DNA of 64,000 nucleotides from Actinomyces sp. oral taxon 170 str. F0386 (GTDB taxonomy: Bacteria > Actinomycetota > Actinomycetes > Actinomycetales > Actinomycetaceae), in assembly GCF_000195595.1 (NCBI RefSeq), contig NZ_GL882544.1:186001-250000 (forward strand), in the 5' to 3' direction. The translations under genes and the position numbers were made by a program. The notes beneath the pieces were generated by a model. It saw only the letters and a list, made by a program, of their open reading frames with translations. It did no database searches and was not told the origin of the DNA. This document shows, in pieces, positions 54,534 through 63,847 of the stretch; position 1 is the first letter of the stretch; every line of letters begins with the position of its first letter.

Positions 54534-56615
54534 ATGCACTTACAGCACCTCTCTGTGCATCGCAAGCACGTGGCGACTCTGCTCGCCGGCGTACTGCTGA
54601 TCGCACTGGGTAGCTTTGCTGCGCTAGTGGCACCTCGTGCGAGCGCGGATCAGAATACCGGGGTGAAGGTTTCCTTCAGTCCTCTCATCCTGGCGGACAA
54701 GGATGGAACGGAGTTTCCGGGCAAGCCTGCGCACCTCGAGGACCCGGTTCGCATGAAGTTCGCCTGGGACGCATCTACCGCCAATCCACAGCCGGGCGAG
54801 TCCTTCAGCATCGGTCTTCCGGCGGAGTACCGGTACCGTGAGATCGGTCGACACGACGATCTTGTTCTCGGGAACGGCACCAAGGTGGGCGACTGCGTCA
54901 CGACCACCGAGACCCTCACCTGCACCTTCAACGCCTCGATCAGCGCCGCCACCGAGCTCAAGGGCTCGGGAAACCAGATGATCGTGGCCCAGAAGGTGAC
55001 CCAGGACAACAAGACCACCTTCGACGCCAACGGCACCAAGGTCGAGGTCTTCCACCCCAACAACGAGCGGATTCTACCTATCGCATGGGTTGAGAAGGAC
55101 CTTGGCAAGTACGCCAACTCCCTCAAGCGCGAGTCCAGCAGCCTGACCTGGCACATCCAGTTCAGTGGTACGACCATCGCCAACCACCTGAAAGCGGAGG
55201 CGGGTAGCGTCAACAGCGTCACCTTCAACGACGTCTCCGGGGGCGGGCAGAAACTCAACCCGGATCTCGGCTCCTGGTACGTGCGGGTCAACCCCGAGGA
55301 GTTCGGCGGTGGCGCCGACGGTTACTTCGACGTCGCCAAGGCCGATGGCACAGCCATGAACACCGACCACGGAAAGTTCGTCCTGAAGCCGACCATCGGC
55401 GCCGACGGGACCACTGCGTCCATCACCCTGTCCCGTACGGACGGCAACTTCGCCAAGAACGCGAACTACGAGATCGTCTACCAGTCCCTGGCCGAGGGCG
55501 GCAAGATCGTCCCAGGCAAGGTCTACACCAACAGCGCCACCCTGAACGGCGGTAAGAACACCACGGTGTCCGCTCAGATGGCCTACAAGGACCCGATCTC
55601 CTACGACGTGCAGCTGACGCAGGGATTCGGATCCTTCGGGGTCAAGAAGTACGTCACCGGCGCCCACCAGAATGACGTCCCTGCGGACACCAAGGTCCGT
55701 GTGAACGTCTCCTACGAGCTTCCCAACGGCACGACCGAGGCCGACTACCCGTCCTGGGCCAAGAAGCCGGCGTCGAACCCCTACACCGTTGAGGTGGCTG
55801 CGGGCCAGCAGCAGGCCGGGGATACCCTGCGCGAGTTCCCCAAGGGAACCAAGATCACGCTGACGGAGGACACGTCCGCAGCAGCCCTTCCCGGGGCCCT
55901 TGGCTGGGGAGGCAAGACCTTCTCCGTCAACGGTACTGAGACGCAGGAGACCGCGACGTTCTCGGTCGATTCCTCCGTGCAGGCTGTGGGCCTGTACAAC
56001 GAGGTCATTCAGAAGACCGGTTCCTTCTCCGTCGTGAAGAAGGTCGAGGGAAGCAACAAGGAGGCTTTCTCCAAGGAGACTTTCCAGATCGCCTACACGT
56101 GTGAGAACGGCTCTGAGGGAACCCTTGACGTGAAGGGCGACGGCACGCCCGTCAACGGCCCGTCCGTACCGGTAGGTACCAACTGCGAGGTCACCGAGAA
56201 GGAGAAGCAGGCTGACGGCGGCGCTGAGCGCGAGGGCTACACGGTCGACACCAAGATCGACAACGGAGCCTTCACGATCAAGGAGGGCGCTGCCAGCGCC
56301 ACCCTTGTCACGGTGACCAACACCTATTCGGAGGTCCCGAAGCCCACGCCGACGCCGACCCCCACCGAGGAGCCCACGCCGACGCCCACTCCCACCGAGG
56401 AGCCCACGCCGACGCCGACCCCCACCGAGGAGCCCACGCCGACGCCCACCCCCACCGAGGTCCCCGCGCCCGGTACCTCGGCCAGCGCGCCATCGGGCAA
56501 TGGCGGCAGCAACCTGGCAAGTACTGGTACCAGTGCCATGCCGGTGGTCGCGGCCGTTGCCACCCTCCTGGCAACGGGATATGTGATCCTGGCAGTCCGT
56601 CGTCGCGCATCGTGA
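54534..56615 (+). CDS. sortase-anchored surface adhesin with DUF5979-type repeats
   Basis: 693 residues, with GGAGATAAAG before the ATG. A long signal peptide ([20 protein letters not shown], cleavage after ASA near 38) leads to two Ig-like adhesin domains of the SdrD/AgI/II kind (residues 40-350). A region of paired beta domains ([43 protein letters not shown]) typical of DUF5979/SpaA-like isopeptide modules follows, then four [10 protein letters not shown] wall-spanning repeats and the sorting signal LASTG + hydrophobic helix + RRRAS. LAxTG replaces LPxTG, as used by class E-type sortases in high-GC actinobacteria. No sortase gene is adjacent. Confidence 0.88.
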   Translation: MHLQHLSVHRKHVATLLAGVLLIALGSFAALVAPRASADQNTGVKVSFSPLILADKDGTEFPGKPAHLEDPVRMKFAWDASTANPQPGESFSIGLPAEYRYREIGRHDDLVLGNGTKVGDCVTTTETLTCTFNASISAATELKGSGNQMIVAQKVTQDNKTTFDANGTKVEVFHPNNERILPIAWVEKDLGKYANSLKRESSSLTWHIQFSGTTIANHLKAEAGSVNSVTFNDVSGGGQKLNPDLGSWYVRVNPEEFGGGADGYFDVAKADGTAMNTDHGKFVLKPTIGADGTTASITLSRTDGNFAKNANYEIVYQSLAEGGKIVPGKVYTNSATLNGGKNTTVSAQMAYKDPISYDVQLTQGFGSFGVKKYVTGAHQNDVPADTKVRVNVSYELPNGTTEADYPSWAKKPASNPYTVEVAAGQQQAGDTLREFPKGTKITLTEDTSAAALPGALGWGGKTFSVNGTETQETATFSVDSSVQAVGLYNEVIQKTGSFSVVKKVEGSNKEAFSKETFQIAYTCENGSEGTLDVKGDGTPVNGPSVPVGTNCEVTEKEKQADGGAEREGYTVDTKIDNGAFTIKEGAASATLVTVTNTYSEVPKPTPTPTPTEEPTPTPTPTEEPTPTPTPTEEPTPTPTPTEVPAPGTSASAPSGNGGSNLASTGTSAMPVVAAVATLLATGYVILAVRRRAS
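56341..56460 (+). repeat. four 30-bp tandem repeats in the adhesin gene
   Basis: Four 30-base units beginning AGCCCACGCCGACGCC and ending CCCACCGAGG encode ten-residue Pro-Thr-Glu repeats just before the sorting signal. The units differ at one or two bases and alternate in type. Being a multiple of three, changes in copy number would only lengthen or shorten the wall-spanning stalk. Confidence 0.9.
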
Positions 56616-56652
56616 CCGATCACCGGCTGACTAGGCTCCTTCCCGGAGCATA

Positions 56653-56689
56653 AGATGGGCCCCAGTCCTTCACGGACTGGGGCCCATCT
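56653..56689. terminator. bidirectional hairpin terminator
   Basis: AGATGGGCCCCAGTCC (56653-56668) pairs with 56674-56689 around TTCAC, a 16-bp stem. It lies between the convergent adhesin (+) and RNA methyltransferase (-) genes. Confidence 0.8.
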
Positions 56690-56697
56690 CCATGACC

Positions 56698-58086
56698 TCA
56701 GGCTCTGTCAAGCACGGCGATCGTCTCGAAGTGGTGCGTGTGCGGGAACATGTCCAGCGCGCTCATGGCACCCAGGCCGTAGCCGGAGCGCAGAAGGGTT
56801 CCCAGGTCCCTAGCCAGGGCCGCCGGGTCACAGGCCACCAGGACGATTCGCTCGGCCCCGAGGGCGGCGACGGCCTCAATGACCTCACGACCGGCACCCT
56901 GGCGCGGCGGGTCGAGGACGACGACGTCGGGGCGGCCTGCGGAGAAGGAGCCTGCAAGCTCGCGCACCGAGCGGGCGCTCACGCGTCCGGCAGCCAGGCG
57001 GGCGCCGGGATGCTCGTGCAGGGTGCGGCGGGCGTCGCGGACGGCCTGCTCACTGCCCTCCAGGGAGAGGACCTGTCCGCCGCTGCCCACGAGGGCGGCC
57101 AGCGGCAGGGTGAACAGACCGGCCCCCGAGTAGAGCTCTAGGACGCGACTGCCCGCGGCCCGTTCGAGGTTCTCCCCCAGAGCGGCGCGCACGACGCGCT
57201 CGACCAGGACCCTAGGGGCATCGACGTGGACCTGCCAGAAGCCCCCGGCGTGGACGGAGTAGGTCAGCTCCCCCAGGCCCAGGGCCGAGGCGTCAACGAT
57301 CTCCTGGACGCGGCGCCGCCCGGTGCTGCGCGCCTGAGCGGTCAGAAGCCGGTCGTCGAGCAGGACCACGGGCTCGCCGCCGCTGGGGGCGATGGCCTCG
57401 ATGCGCATGCCGGGCCGGTAGTGGGCGCGCCAGCGGGAGCGCTCCAACAGGCCGATCTCGGTGATGGCGAGCACGGCCAGGGGCAGGCGGTGAAGGGGCA
57501 GGACCGTCCCGGAGCGGAAGGCGTGCATGCCGGGCTCACCGTCGTCGGTGACCGTCAGGCTCACGCGGGTGCGGGTGGCGGTTCCGGCCAGGGCGCGCCT
57601 GCGGGAGCTAGTGGATGCCTGGGCGGCGACGTCGGTGGGCATCGGCTCGATCGGCACAGCGGCCCCGGCGGAGGCCTCGGGCAGGGAGGCGACGGCATCA
57701 GCCACCTCCTGCCCGCCGATCCGGCTCAGGCAGTCGGCCAGGACCCAGCGCTTCCAGGTGCGCTGGGCGTCCAGGGCGACGTGGGCGAGTTCTCCCCCAC
57801 CCACGCCCGCGGGGCCGGCCTCGGGCCAGACGGACTCGACGCGGTCAGGGGAGGCCTGGAGGATCTCGACGGCGTCGGCCCGCCAGGTCCGCGATGTCAT
57901 CTCGGTCAGCCGGGCCCGCACCGTCTCACCGGGCAGGGCGTGGCGCACGAAGACGACACGGCCGGCCGGGTCGTCCACGGGCCGGGCCACGCAGTGCCCA
58001 CCGTGCGCCGGGGACCCCACTGCCAAGATGAGCTCCTGGGGCCGCCCGCGGCCGAGAAAGGGCTGATCGCTGGACTGCGAGGTCAT
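56698..58086 (-). CDS. RNA (uracil-5-)-methyltransferase, RlmD/TrmA family
   Basis: 462 residues from ATG 58086, overlapping the permease stop (ATGA). An N-terminal TRAM-like domain ([20 protein letters not shown] ... [14 protein letters not shown]) precedes the SAM domain with [18 protein letters not shown] near 310, [11 protein letters not shown] near 400 and [13 protein letters not shown], where the catalytic Cys of the family is found. It methylates uracil-5 of rRNA or tRNA. The position next to the permease and ceoBC matches Rv2689c. Confidence 0.9.
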   Translation of the reverse strand: MTSQSSDQPFLGRGRPQELILAVGSPAHGGHCVARPVDDPAGRVVFVRHALPGETVRARLTEMTSRTWRADAVEILQASPDRVESVWPEAGPAGVGGGELAHVALDAQRTWKRWVLADCLSRIGGQEVADAVASLPEASAGAAVPIEPMPTDVAAQASTSSRRRALAGTATRTRVSLTVTDDGEPGMHAFRSGTVLPLHRLPLAVLAITEIGLLERSRWRAHYRPGMRIEAIAPSGGEPVVLLDDRLLTAQARSTGRRRVQEIVDASALGLGELTYSVHAGGFWQVHVDAPRVLVERVVRAALGENLERAAGSRVLELYSGAGLFTLPLAALVGSGGQVLSLEGSEQAVRDARRTLHEHPGARLAAGRVSARSVRELAGSFSAGRPDVVVLDPPRQGAGREVIEAVAALGAERIVLVACDPAALARDLGTLLRSGYGLGAMSALDMFPHTHHFETIAVLDRA

Positions 58087-60182
58087 CGGGTCTCCTGGTG
58101 GTCGGTGCCGGCACCACCGGCATCGGTACTGCTGAGGTGGCTGAGGTGATCGTCGACGTGTCGGCGCATGGCGACGTCGGCGTCGAGGATGCCTTCGGCG
58201 GTGCGTGCACGCACGCCGTGGTGGAAGTGCCGCTGACCGGGAAGGCCCAGCTGCCAGGGCACGGAGGCGACGACGACGCCGGGGGTGAACAGCAGGACGG
58301 TCTTGAGGCGCAGGGCGGTCTGGTTGTGGAGGATCTGCTCCCACCAGTGACGCACGATGTACTCGGGCAGGAAGACGACGACGAGGTCGCGGGGCGACTC
58401 CCGACGCACTGAGCGCACATAGTTGATGACCGGGCGGGTGATGTCCCGGTAGGGCGAGTCCAGGACCGTCAGCGGCACTGCGATGTCGGCCTCCTCCCAG
58501 GCGTCCAGGAGATGCTCAGCGCTACCGTCACCGGTGTCTACGGTCAGGGCCTCCAGGGCGGTCGGGTGGGTCGACTGGGCGTAGGTCAGGGCCCGCAGCG
58601 TCGGTTGGTGGAGGCGTGAGGCCAGGACGATCGCGTGGACGTGGGCCGGCAGGACGCGCGCGTCGTGGAGGTCGGAGATGGCCACCTCCTCGCTGACTCG
58701 CCGGTAGTGGCGGCGGATCCGGTTCATCACCAGGTAGAGCAGCGCCATGATGGTCAGGGTGATCCAGGCGCCGCGGGTGAGCTTGGTGAGCAGGACGATG
58801 ACGAGGACCGTCCCGGTTCCCAGGACGCCGATGGCGTTGATGAACCGGGCGCGGTGCATGCGCGAGCGGGCCTTGGAGTCAGTGGCGATGGTGAGCTCGC
58901 GCGTCCAGTGGCGCACCATGCCCACCTGGGAGAGCGTGAAGGAGATGAAGACGCCCACGATGTAGAGCTGGATGAGGCGGGTCGTGTTGGCCTCGAAGCC
59001 GATGAGGAAGGCCACGGCCCCCAGCCACAGGACGATGATGCCGTTGGAGAAGGCCAGGCGGTCACCGCGCTGGGAGAGCTGGCGGGGCAGGAACTCGTCT
59101 CGGGCCAGGACGCTGGCCAGGACCGGGAAGCCGTTGAAGGCGGTGTTGGCGGCCAGGACCAGGATGAGGCCGGTGACGGCGGCAACCAGGTAGAACATAG
59201 GCCGGAAGCCGGAGAAGACGGTGGCGGCGATCTGTCCGATCGCGGGATCCTGGTGGTAGCCGTCTCCAACCGGGACACCGTTGCGCAGGAGCTGGTGGGC
59301 CGGGTCCTCCACCATGCGCACGCCGACGGCACCGGCCAGGTGGATGACGCTCATGAGCATCAGGGTGGCGATGGCGCCCAGGAGCAGCAGAGTGGTGGCC
59401 GCATTGCGGGACTTGGGACGCTGGAAGCTGGGGACGCCGTTGGAGATCGCCTCCACGCCGGTCAGGGCCGCGCAGCCTGAGGAGAAGGCCCGCAGAACCA
59501 GGAACCCTCCGGCCAGGCCGGTCAGACCCTGCTCCCAGCCGGAGTGGGTGACGACCTCGAGGCCGGCCGACTCGGCCTGTCCGAGTGTCCCGGTCAACTC
59601 CTGGATGAGGCCGACAACGGCCATGATGCCGATGACGCCCATGTACAGGTAGGTGGGAATGGCGAAGGCCCGACCCGACTCGCGTGATCCGCGCATGTTG
59701 AGCACGGCCAGGACGGTGACGACGGCGACGGCGATCTCCACCTTGTAGGGGACCAGCGCGGGCAGGGCGGCAGCCAGGTAGGCGGTGCCGGAGGAGACGG
59801 AGACCGCGACGGTCAGGACGTAGTCGCTCAGTAGGGCCGAGGCCACCAGGAGGCCGGCGTGGGAGCCGAGGTTGGCCGAGACCACCTCGTAGTCTCCACC
59901 GCCTGACGGATAGGCGTAGACGGTCTGACGGTAAGAGGCCACCACCACCACGAGAACCCCGACGACGGCCAGGGCGACCCACGGCGACAACGACGTGGCG
60001 GCGACTCCGGCCACGGCCAGGGTGATGAGGACCTCATCAGGGGCGTAGCCGACGGAGGACAGGGCGTCGGAGGCGAATACCGGAAGGGCGATCCTCTTGG
60101 GTAGGAGCGTCTCGCCCAGGGCTCCGCTGGGGACGGGACGGCCAACGAGAAGCCGCTTGATGCGGTCTGCGAAGTCACGCAC
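58083..60182 (-). CDS. APC-superfamily permease, KimA-like (probable potassium uptake)
   Basis: 699 residues from GTG 60182 (VRDFADRIKRLLVGRPVPSG). Twelve hydrophobic segments follow LPVFASDALSSVGYAPDEVL, with YAYPSGGGDYEVV and TGVEAISNGVPSFQRPKSRN as core APC motifs, then a cytoplasmic domain of about 190 residues. KimA/YdaO of Bacillus is a proton-coupled K+ importer with this motif set. The divergent ceoB and ceoC TrkA-type genes support a potassium role. GTG 60182 has GGAGA very close and a -10-like TAACAT 8 bases upstream, so the message may be leaderless. Confidence 0.85.
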   Translation of the reverse strand: MRDFADRIKRLLVGRPVPSGALGETLLPKRIALPVFASDALSSVGYAPDEVLITLAVAGVAATSLSPWVALAVVGVLVVVVASYRQTVYAYPSGGGDYEVVSANLGSHAGLLVASALLSDYVLTVAVSVSSGTAYLAAALPALVPYKVEIAVAVVTVLAVLNMRGSRESGRAFAIPTYLYMGVIGIMAVVGLIQELTGTLGQAESAGLEVVTHSGWEQGLTGLAGGFLVLRAFSSGCAALTGVEAISNGVPSFQRPKSRNAATTLLLLGAIATLMLMSVIHLAGAVGVRMVEDPAHQLLRNGVPVGDGYHQDPAIGQIAATVFSGFRPMFYLVAAVTGLILVLAANTAFNGFPVLASVLARDEFLPRQLSQRGDRLAFSNGIIVLWLGAVAFLIGFEANTTRLIQLYIVGVFISFTLSQVGMVRHWTRELTIATDSKARSRMHRARFINAIGVLGTGTVLVIVLLTKLTRGAWITLTIMALLYLVMNRIRRHYRRVSEEVAISDLHDARVLPAHVHAIVLASRLHQPTLRALTYAQSTHPTALEALTVDTGDGSAEHLLDAWEEADIAVPLTVLDSPYRDITRPVINYVRSVRRESPRDLVVVFLPEYIVRHWWEQILHNQTALRLKTVLLFTPGVVVASVPWQLGLPGQRHFHHGVRARTAEGILDADVAMRRHVDDHLSHLSSTDAGGAGTDHQETR

Positions 60183-60231
60183 GTCTCCAGATGTTACGTC
60201 CGCGGCCCGACAACGGAGTACCGTCGTCCTC

Positions 60232-60897
60232 GTGCACTTCGTCATCATGGGTTGTGGTCGCGTCGGAGCGTCCATGGCCGTACAGCTCGACCGCATGGGG
60301 CACTCGGTGTCCGTCATCGACCGTTCCTCGGACTCCTTCCGCCGTCTGCCCTCGGACTTCAACGGCCGCAAGGTCAAGGGAGTCGGTTTCGACCGCGACG
60401 CCTTGGAGCAGGCCGGCATCGACGAGGCCTACGCCTTCGTCGCCGTGTCCAACGGGGACAACTCGAACATCGTGGCTGCGCGCGTGGCCCGGGAGAGCTT
60501 CGGCGTGGACAACGTCGTGGCCCGGATCTACGACTCTCGCCGGGCCGACGTCTACGAGCGTCTGGGCATCCCCACGGTGGCCACCGTGCGTCAGACAGCC
60601 GATCAGATGATGCGCCGGATCCTCCCCGGCTCCAGCGCCCGTGAGCTCGAGGACCCCTCGGGCACGGTCGCCCTCATCCAGCCCAGTGCCTCCCCTCAGT
60701 GGGTGGGCACGACGATCGGAACGCTCGAGGACCGACTGGGGGTGCGTGTCGCCTGGATCTCACGTGATGCCACCGCTCTGCTGCCGGAGTCCGCCACCGT
60801 CATCCAGGAGCACGATCGTCTGCACCTGGCGGTGAGCACCGACCGCATCGGCCAGGTGCGCCGCGCGCTGTCCCACGCCCCGACCCAGGAGGTCTGA
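60232..60897 (+). CDS. ceoB: TrkA-type potassium regulator CeoB
   Basis: 221 residues from GTG 60232 (HFVIMGCGRVGASMAVQL). The Rossmann motif binds NAD(H) or nucleotides and FDRDALEQAGIDEAYAFVAV with SNGDNSNIVAARVARE completes the RCK-N domain; the last 75 residues (VGTTIGTLEDRLGVRVAWIS) are an RCK-C domain. A -10-like TACCGT (60220-60225) ends about 6 bases before the GTG, so a leaderless transcript is likely. It gates or controls potassium uptake with CeoC and presumably the divergent permease. Confidence 0.92.
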   Translation: MHFVIMGCGRVGASMAVQLDRMGHSVSVIDRSSDSFRRLPSDFNGRKVKGVGFDRDALEQAGIDEAYAFVAVSNGDNSNIVAARVARESFGVDNVVARIYDSRRADVYERLGIPTVATVRQTADQMMRRILPGSSARELEDPSGTVALIQPSASPQWVGTTIGTLEDRLGVRVAWISRDATALLPESATVIQEHDRLHLAVSTDRIGQVRRALSHAPTQEV

Positions 60898-60900
60898 GCC

Positions 60901-61563
60901 ATGCAGATCGTGATTGCCGGAGCCGGATCAGTGGGCCGTTCCATCGCCCGCGAGCTCATCAGCCACGGCCACGAGGTCACACTCGTCGACCGCTCCGCCG
61001 AGGCCATGCGCATCGCCTCGGTGCCGGAGGCCGACTGGCAGCTGGCGGACGCCTGTGACATCGAGGCCCTCGAGCGCGCCGGAGCCGAGAGCTGTGACGT
61101 CATCGTGGCCGCTACCGGTGACGACAAGGCCAACCTGGTCATCTCCCTGCTGGCCAAGACCGAGTACGGGGTGCCCCGTACCGTCGCCCGGGTCAACAAC
61201 CCCAAGAGCGAGTGGCTCTTCGATGAGACCTGGGGGGTGGACGTGGCCGTATCGACACCTCGCTTCATGACGGCGCTGGTGGAGGAGGCCGTCAGCGTGG
61301 GCAGCCTGGTGAGCATCTTCCACTTCCACCAGTCTGGCGCCTCCATGCATGAGCTGACCCTGCCGGAGGACTCGCCGGTCATCGGCGAGCTCGTCTCCGA
61401 CATCGAGCTGCCGCCCCACACAGTGCTGGTCGCGATCCTGCGCGACTACCGACCCATCACGCCGGACCGCGACGAGCGCTTCGAACGCGGGGACGAGCTC
61501 ATCTTCCTCACAGCGCGCGAAGGAGAGTCCGGCCTGGAGGAGCTGCTCCTCATCTTCACATGA
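60901..61563 (+). CDS. ceoC: TrkA-type potassium regulator CeoC
   Basis: 220 residues, start 3 bases after the ceoB stop. MQIVIAGAGSVGRSIARELI is the nucleotide-binding fold, DIEALERAGAESCDVIVAAT and TGDDKANLVISLLAKTEYGV follow, with an RCK-C domain (LPEDSPVIGELVSDIELPPH) at the end. It is the partner of CeoB in one operon; together they form the cytoplasmic gating ring of a K+ transporter in this family. Confidence 0.92.
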   Translation: MQIVIAGAGSVGRSIARELISHGHEVTLVDRSAEAMRIASVPEADWQLADACDIEALERAGAESCDVIVAATGDDKANLVISLLAKTEYGVPRTVARVNNPKSEWLFDETWGVDVAVSTPRFMTALVEEAVSVGSLVSIFHFHQSGASMHELTLPEDSPVIGELVSDIELPPHTVLVAILRDYRPITPDRDERFERGDELIFLTAREGESGLEELLLIFT

Positions 61564-61579
61564 CCATCAGCCGCTCTCA

Positions 61580-61594
61580 CCGGCTCTGAGCCGG
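61580..61594. terminator. weak hairpin between ceoC and the DUF3159 gene
   Basis: CCGGCTC-T-GAGCCGG is a perfect short inverted repeat in the 50 bases between two convergent genes. The effective stem is about 5 bp, so termination is only a suggestion. Confidence 0.35.
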
Positions 61595-61613
61595 GGCTAC
61601 TGCTCGGCACGGG

Positions 61614-62384
61614 TCAGTGCCGGTCAGTGTCAGTGCCTTCCTCAGCCTGAGCGATCCGGTTGGGGGCGACCAGTAGCCAGATGAACCACAGGGTCACGGC
61701 GTACAGCGGCACCCCCAGGATGAGACGGGCGGCGCCCAGATAGGACACGGCGTGCTCACCCGCAAGGTAGAGAGGCACCTCCACGATGAGCCTCAGGGCG
61801 AACAGCAGCGTCAGGACCCAGGTGCCGGCGTGGTAGCGGCGCCTCACGTTGCGCAGGGCCGGTTCGGTGCGCCAGGCGGACGGGCGTGCAGCGGGATCGT
61901 CACCGGTCCCCTCAGACTCCTTCGACTCCCCGGACTCCCCCGGATCTGCGGGCTCATTGGCAACCCGGTGCCACAAGGTCATGAGGGCTCCCACGATCGG
62001 CCAGCCGATGAGCAGGGAGACCAGGCAGACGACTAGCCAGGCGGCGTTGATCATGAGGCCGGCGGCGTAGAAGTTGGAGGCCTCACCACTGCGCCAGGCC
62101 CACAGGGCCGAGATGAGGACCAGCACGATCCCACTCACGACCTGGGCCGGCGACTGTCGCTGCACCAAGCGGGCCACGAGGCCGACGGCGCTGACGGCCA
62201 GTGAGGCGGCCAGGGCTGCCGCCAGGGCGGTGGGCCGCACCGCCATCACGAGGACGAACACGAGGGTGGGAACGACGGACTCGAGGATACCGCGCCAGCC
62301 GCCCACTGCGGCCATGGCGTCGAAACGCTCGGAGTCTATGGCGCCCAGACCCGTGCGGGTGGTATCAGCAGAACGGCCGCTCAT
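61614..62384 (-). CDS. DUF3159 family membrane protein
   Basis: 256 residues with six hydrophobic segments (ESVVPTLVFVLVMAVRPTAL, AAGLMINAAWLVVCLVSLLI, ILGVPLYAVTLWFIWLLVAP). The cytoplasmic loop in the middle is Glu/Ser/Asp-rich (PADPGESGESKESEGTGDDP) and longer than I expect for the family. Its place after ceoC on the opposite strand matches Rv2693c. The family function is unknown. Confidence 0.85.
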   Translation of the reverse strand: MSGRSADTTRTGLGAIDSERFDAMAAVGGWRGILESVVPTLVFVLVMAVRPTALAAALAASLAVSAVGLVARLVQRQSPAQVVSGIVLVLISALWAWRSGEASNFYAAGLMINAAWLVVCLVSLLIGWPIVGALMTLWHRVANEPADPGESGESKESEGTGDDPAARPSAWRTEPALRNVRRRYHAGTWVLTLLFALRLIVEVPLYLAGEHAVSYLGAARLILGVPLYAVTLWFIWLLVAPNRIAQAEEGTDTDRH

Positions 62385-62421
62385 TCGTCAGTCCTTCTTC
62401 CCCTGAGGTCGCTAGCGGTTG

Positions 62422-62799
62422 CTACTGCCCCGGTCCCAGCAGCTGGTACGCGGGGTTGTGGATCTGCTGGCGATGGATGCCGTCAGCGACCCGGCCCTCG
62501 GCCAGCAGGTGGGCGCCCGGTTTGATGCCGGCGATACGTCGCCGGCCCCACCACACCAGATCAATGCTGCCGGTGCCATCGTAGAGCTGCCCGACGAGAA
62601 TGGGCTTGTCCTGGCTGGAACGGTAGGTGACCGCCTGCAGAACACCTGAGACTCGGGCCCGTTGACGCGACGCCAAAGACCCGATCGGGTCAGTGCCCCG
62701 GCGGCTGGCGGAGCGCTCCTCGTCCTCTGCCTCCAGGTGCTCGCGGCTGGTGCGCAGCGACTTGGACAGCCGCCTCAGTCGGGCGGACAGAGCCGGCAT
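62422..62799 (-). CDS. OB-fold nucleic-acid-binding protein
   Basis: 125 residues. RQRARVSGVLQAVTYRSSQD, VGQLYDGTGSIDLVWWGRRR and AEGRVADGIHRQQIHNPAYQ trace a tRNA-anticodon/OB-type beta barrel, as in single-stranded nucleic-acid binders. The first 35 residues are charged and probably helical. The ATG directly abuts the stop of the DUF3710 gene, so they are one operon, equivalent to Rv2694c. Its ligand is unknown. Confidence 0.85.
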   Translation of the reverse strand: MPALSARLRRLSKSLRTSREHLEAEDEERSASRRGTDPIGSLASRQRARVSGVLQAVTYRSSQDKPILVGQLYDGTGSIDLVWWGRRRIAGIKPGAHLLAEGRVADGIHRQQIHNPAYQLLGPGQ

Positions 62800-63513
62800 C
62801 TAACGCACTTCGGCGATGGTCGGGCCGGGGGCCAGCGGGTCGATGCCGGGCAGGTCCTCGGCCTCGGGGCCGGCCACGGCTCCGGGCGCGTGCAGCGGCA
62901 GGATCTCCCTGGGAGGGCGGGCCTGGCCGTCGCGAACGACGACGACGCCGCGCAGCACCTCCCGCAGCGCCTGGGCAGACTGCTCGGAGGAGGCGGCATG
63001 CCCCTGGAGGACACCTCGCAGGAACCAGCGGGGGCCGTCGATCCCCAGGAATCTGATCGTGCCGGTCGTCGTGGTGCCGTCAGGGCCTCGCATGGGCAGG
63101 TGGGCGACCAGCTCGGTGCCGTACTCCCCGTAGCTCTCCTCATAGCGGGCACCGTTTCCGGCGAGCTCATCGGCGATGTCGCCTCGCAGCTCGTCCCATA
63201 TGCCGGCGGTGCGCGGTGCGGCGAAGGCACGCAGCTCGAGCGCAGAGCCGCCCAGCGCGAGGACAACGGCGGTGACGGTACCGTCAGGGGCCTGCTCCAT
63301 GCGCAGCTGCATCCCATCAACGGCCGGGATCTGCAGCGACCCCAGGTCGATGCGGGGCACGTCCTCCTGGTCGGCGGGCAGCTCGCTGAGGTCCCAGGGA
63401 CCGGAGGCTGCGGACTCGTCGGGGTCGTCGACGTCAGCCCCGGTGTCGCGCTCGAGGGCGAAGTCGTCGATATCAGTGGATGCGTCGTCACGGCGGCGCG
63501 AGAACAGTCCCAT
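62800..63513 (-). CDS. DUF3710 family protein
   Basis: 237 residues from ATG 63513 (MGLFSRRRDD), with AGGAGA 5 bases upstream. An acidic disordered start of about 45 residues leads to the DUF3710 core: GPWDLSELP, VPRIDLGSLQIPAVDGMQLR and DGPRWFLRGVLQGHAASSEQ. It is restricted to actinobacteria and of unknown function. In mycobacteria (Rv2696c) dut lies next to it; here no dut gene separates it from the DUF4193 gene. Confidence 0.88.
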   Translation of the reverse strand: MGLFSRRRDDASTDIDDFALERDTGADVDDPDESAASGPWDLSELPADQEDVPRIDLGSLQIPAVDGMQLRMEQAPDGTVTAVVLALGGSALELRAFAAPRTAGIWDELRGDIADELAGNGARYEESYGEYGTELVAHLPMRGPDGTTTTGTIRFLGIDGPRWFLRGVLQGHAASSEQSAQALREVLRGVVVVRDGQARPPREILPLHAPGAVAGPEAEDLPGIDPLAPGPTIAEVR

Positions 63514-63541
63514 GGGGTTCTCCTGAGTTGTGATAGGAGCG

Positions 63542-63847
63542 TCAGCCGGCGCAGTCGGCGCACACCGGAAGACCGGTCGCCTCGTCGACGAAGGCCAGCT
63601 GACTGCGGTGGTGAACGAGGAAGCACTCCGAGCAGGTGAACTCGTCCTCGAGCTGGGGAACGACATGAACGCTCAGCTCCTCACGGGACAGGTCCGCTCC
63701 GGGCAGCTCGAAGCCTTCAGCCGCCTCGTTCTCGTCCTCCTCGATCGCGGCGGAGGACTGGTCCTTCTGCCGTGAGGTCAGCTCCTCGATGGAATCGGCC
63801 TCGGGCTCGTCATCATTCTTGCGCGGGGCGTCGTAGTCGGTCGCCAT
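63542..63847 (-). CDS. DUF4193 family small zinc-ribbon-like protein
   Basis: 101 residues. The first 60 are acidic and disordered (DEPEADSIEELTSRQKDQSS). The C-terminus EFTCSECFLVHHRSQLAFVD ... VCADCAG has two CxxC pairs, a likely zinc site. The family is actinobacterial, equivalent to Rv2699c, and has no known function. It probably starts the DUF3710/OB-fold/DUF3159 run. The last 150 bases of the window upstream of it hold no gene I can support. Confidence 0.87.
   Translation of the reverse strand: MATDYDAPRKNDDEPEADSIEELTSRQKDQSSAAIEEDENEAAEGFELPGADLSREELSVHVVPQLEDEFTCSECFLVHHRSQLAFVDEATGLPVCADCAG

Noticed and set aside
54280-54633. 117-codon minus-strand frame across the adhesin promoter
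   Set aside because: It is antisense to the signal peptide and the A+T-rich leader of the adhesin, without a start signal.
56308-56623. Gly/Val/Ser repeat protein on the minus strand
   Set aside because: It is the antisense reading of the PTPTE repeats of the adhesin.
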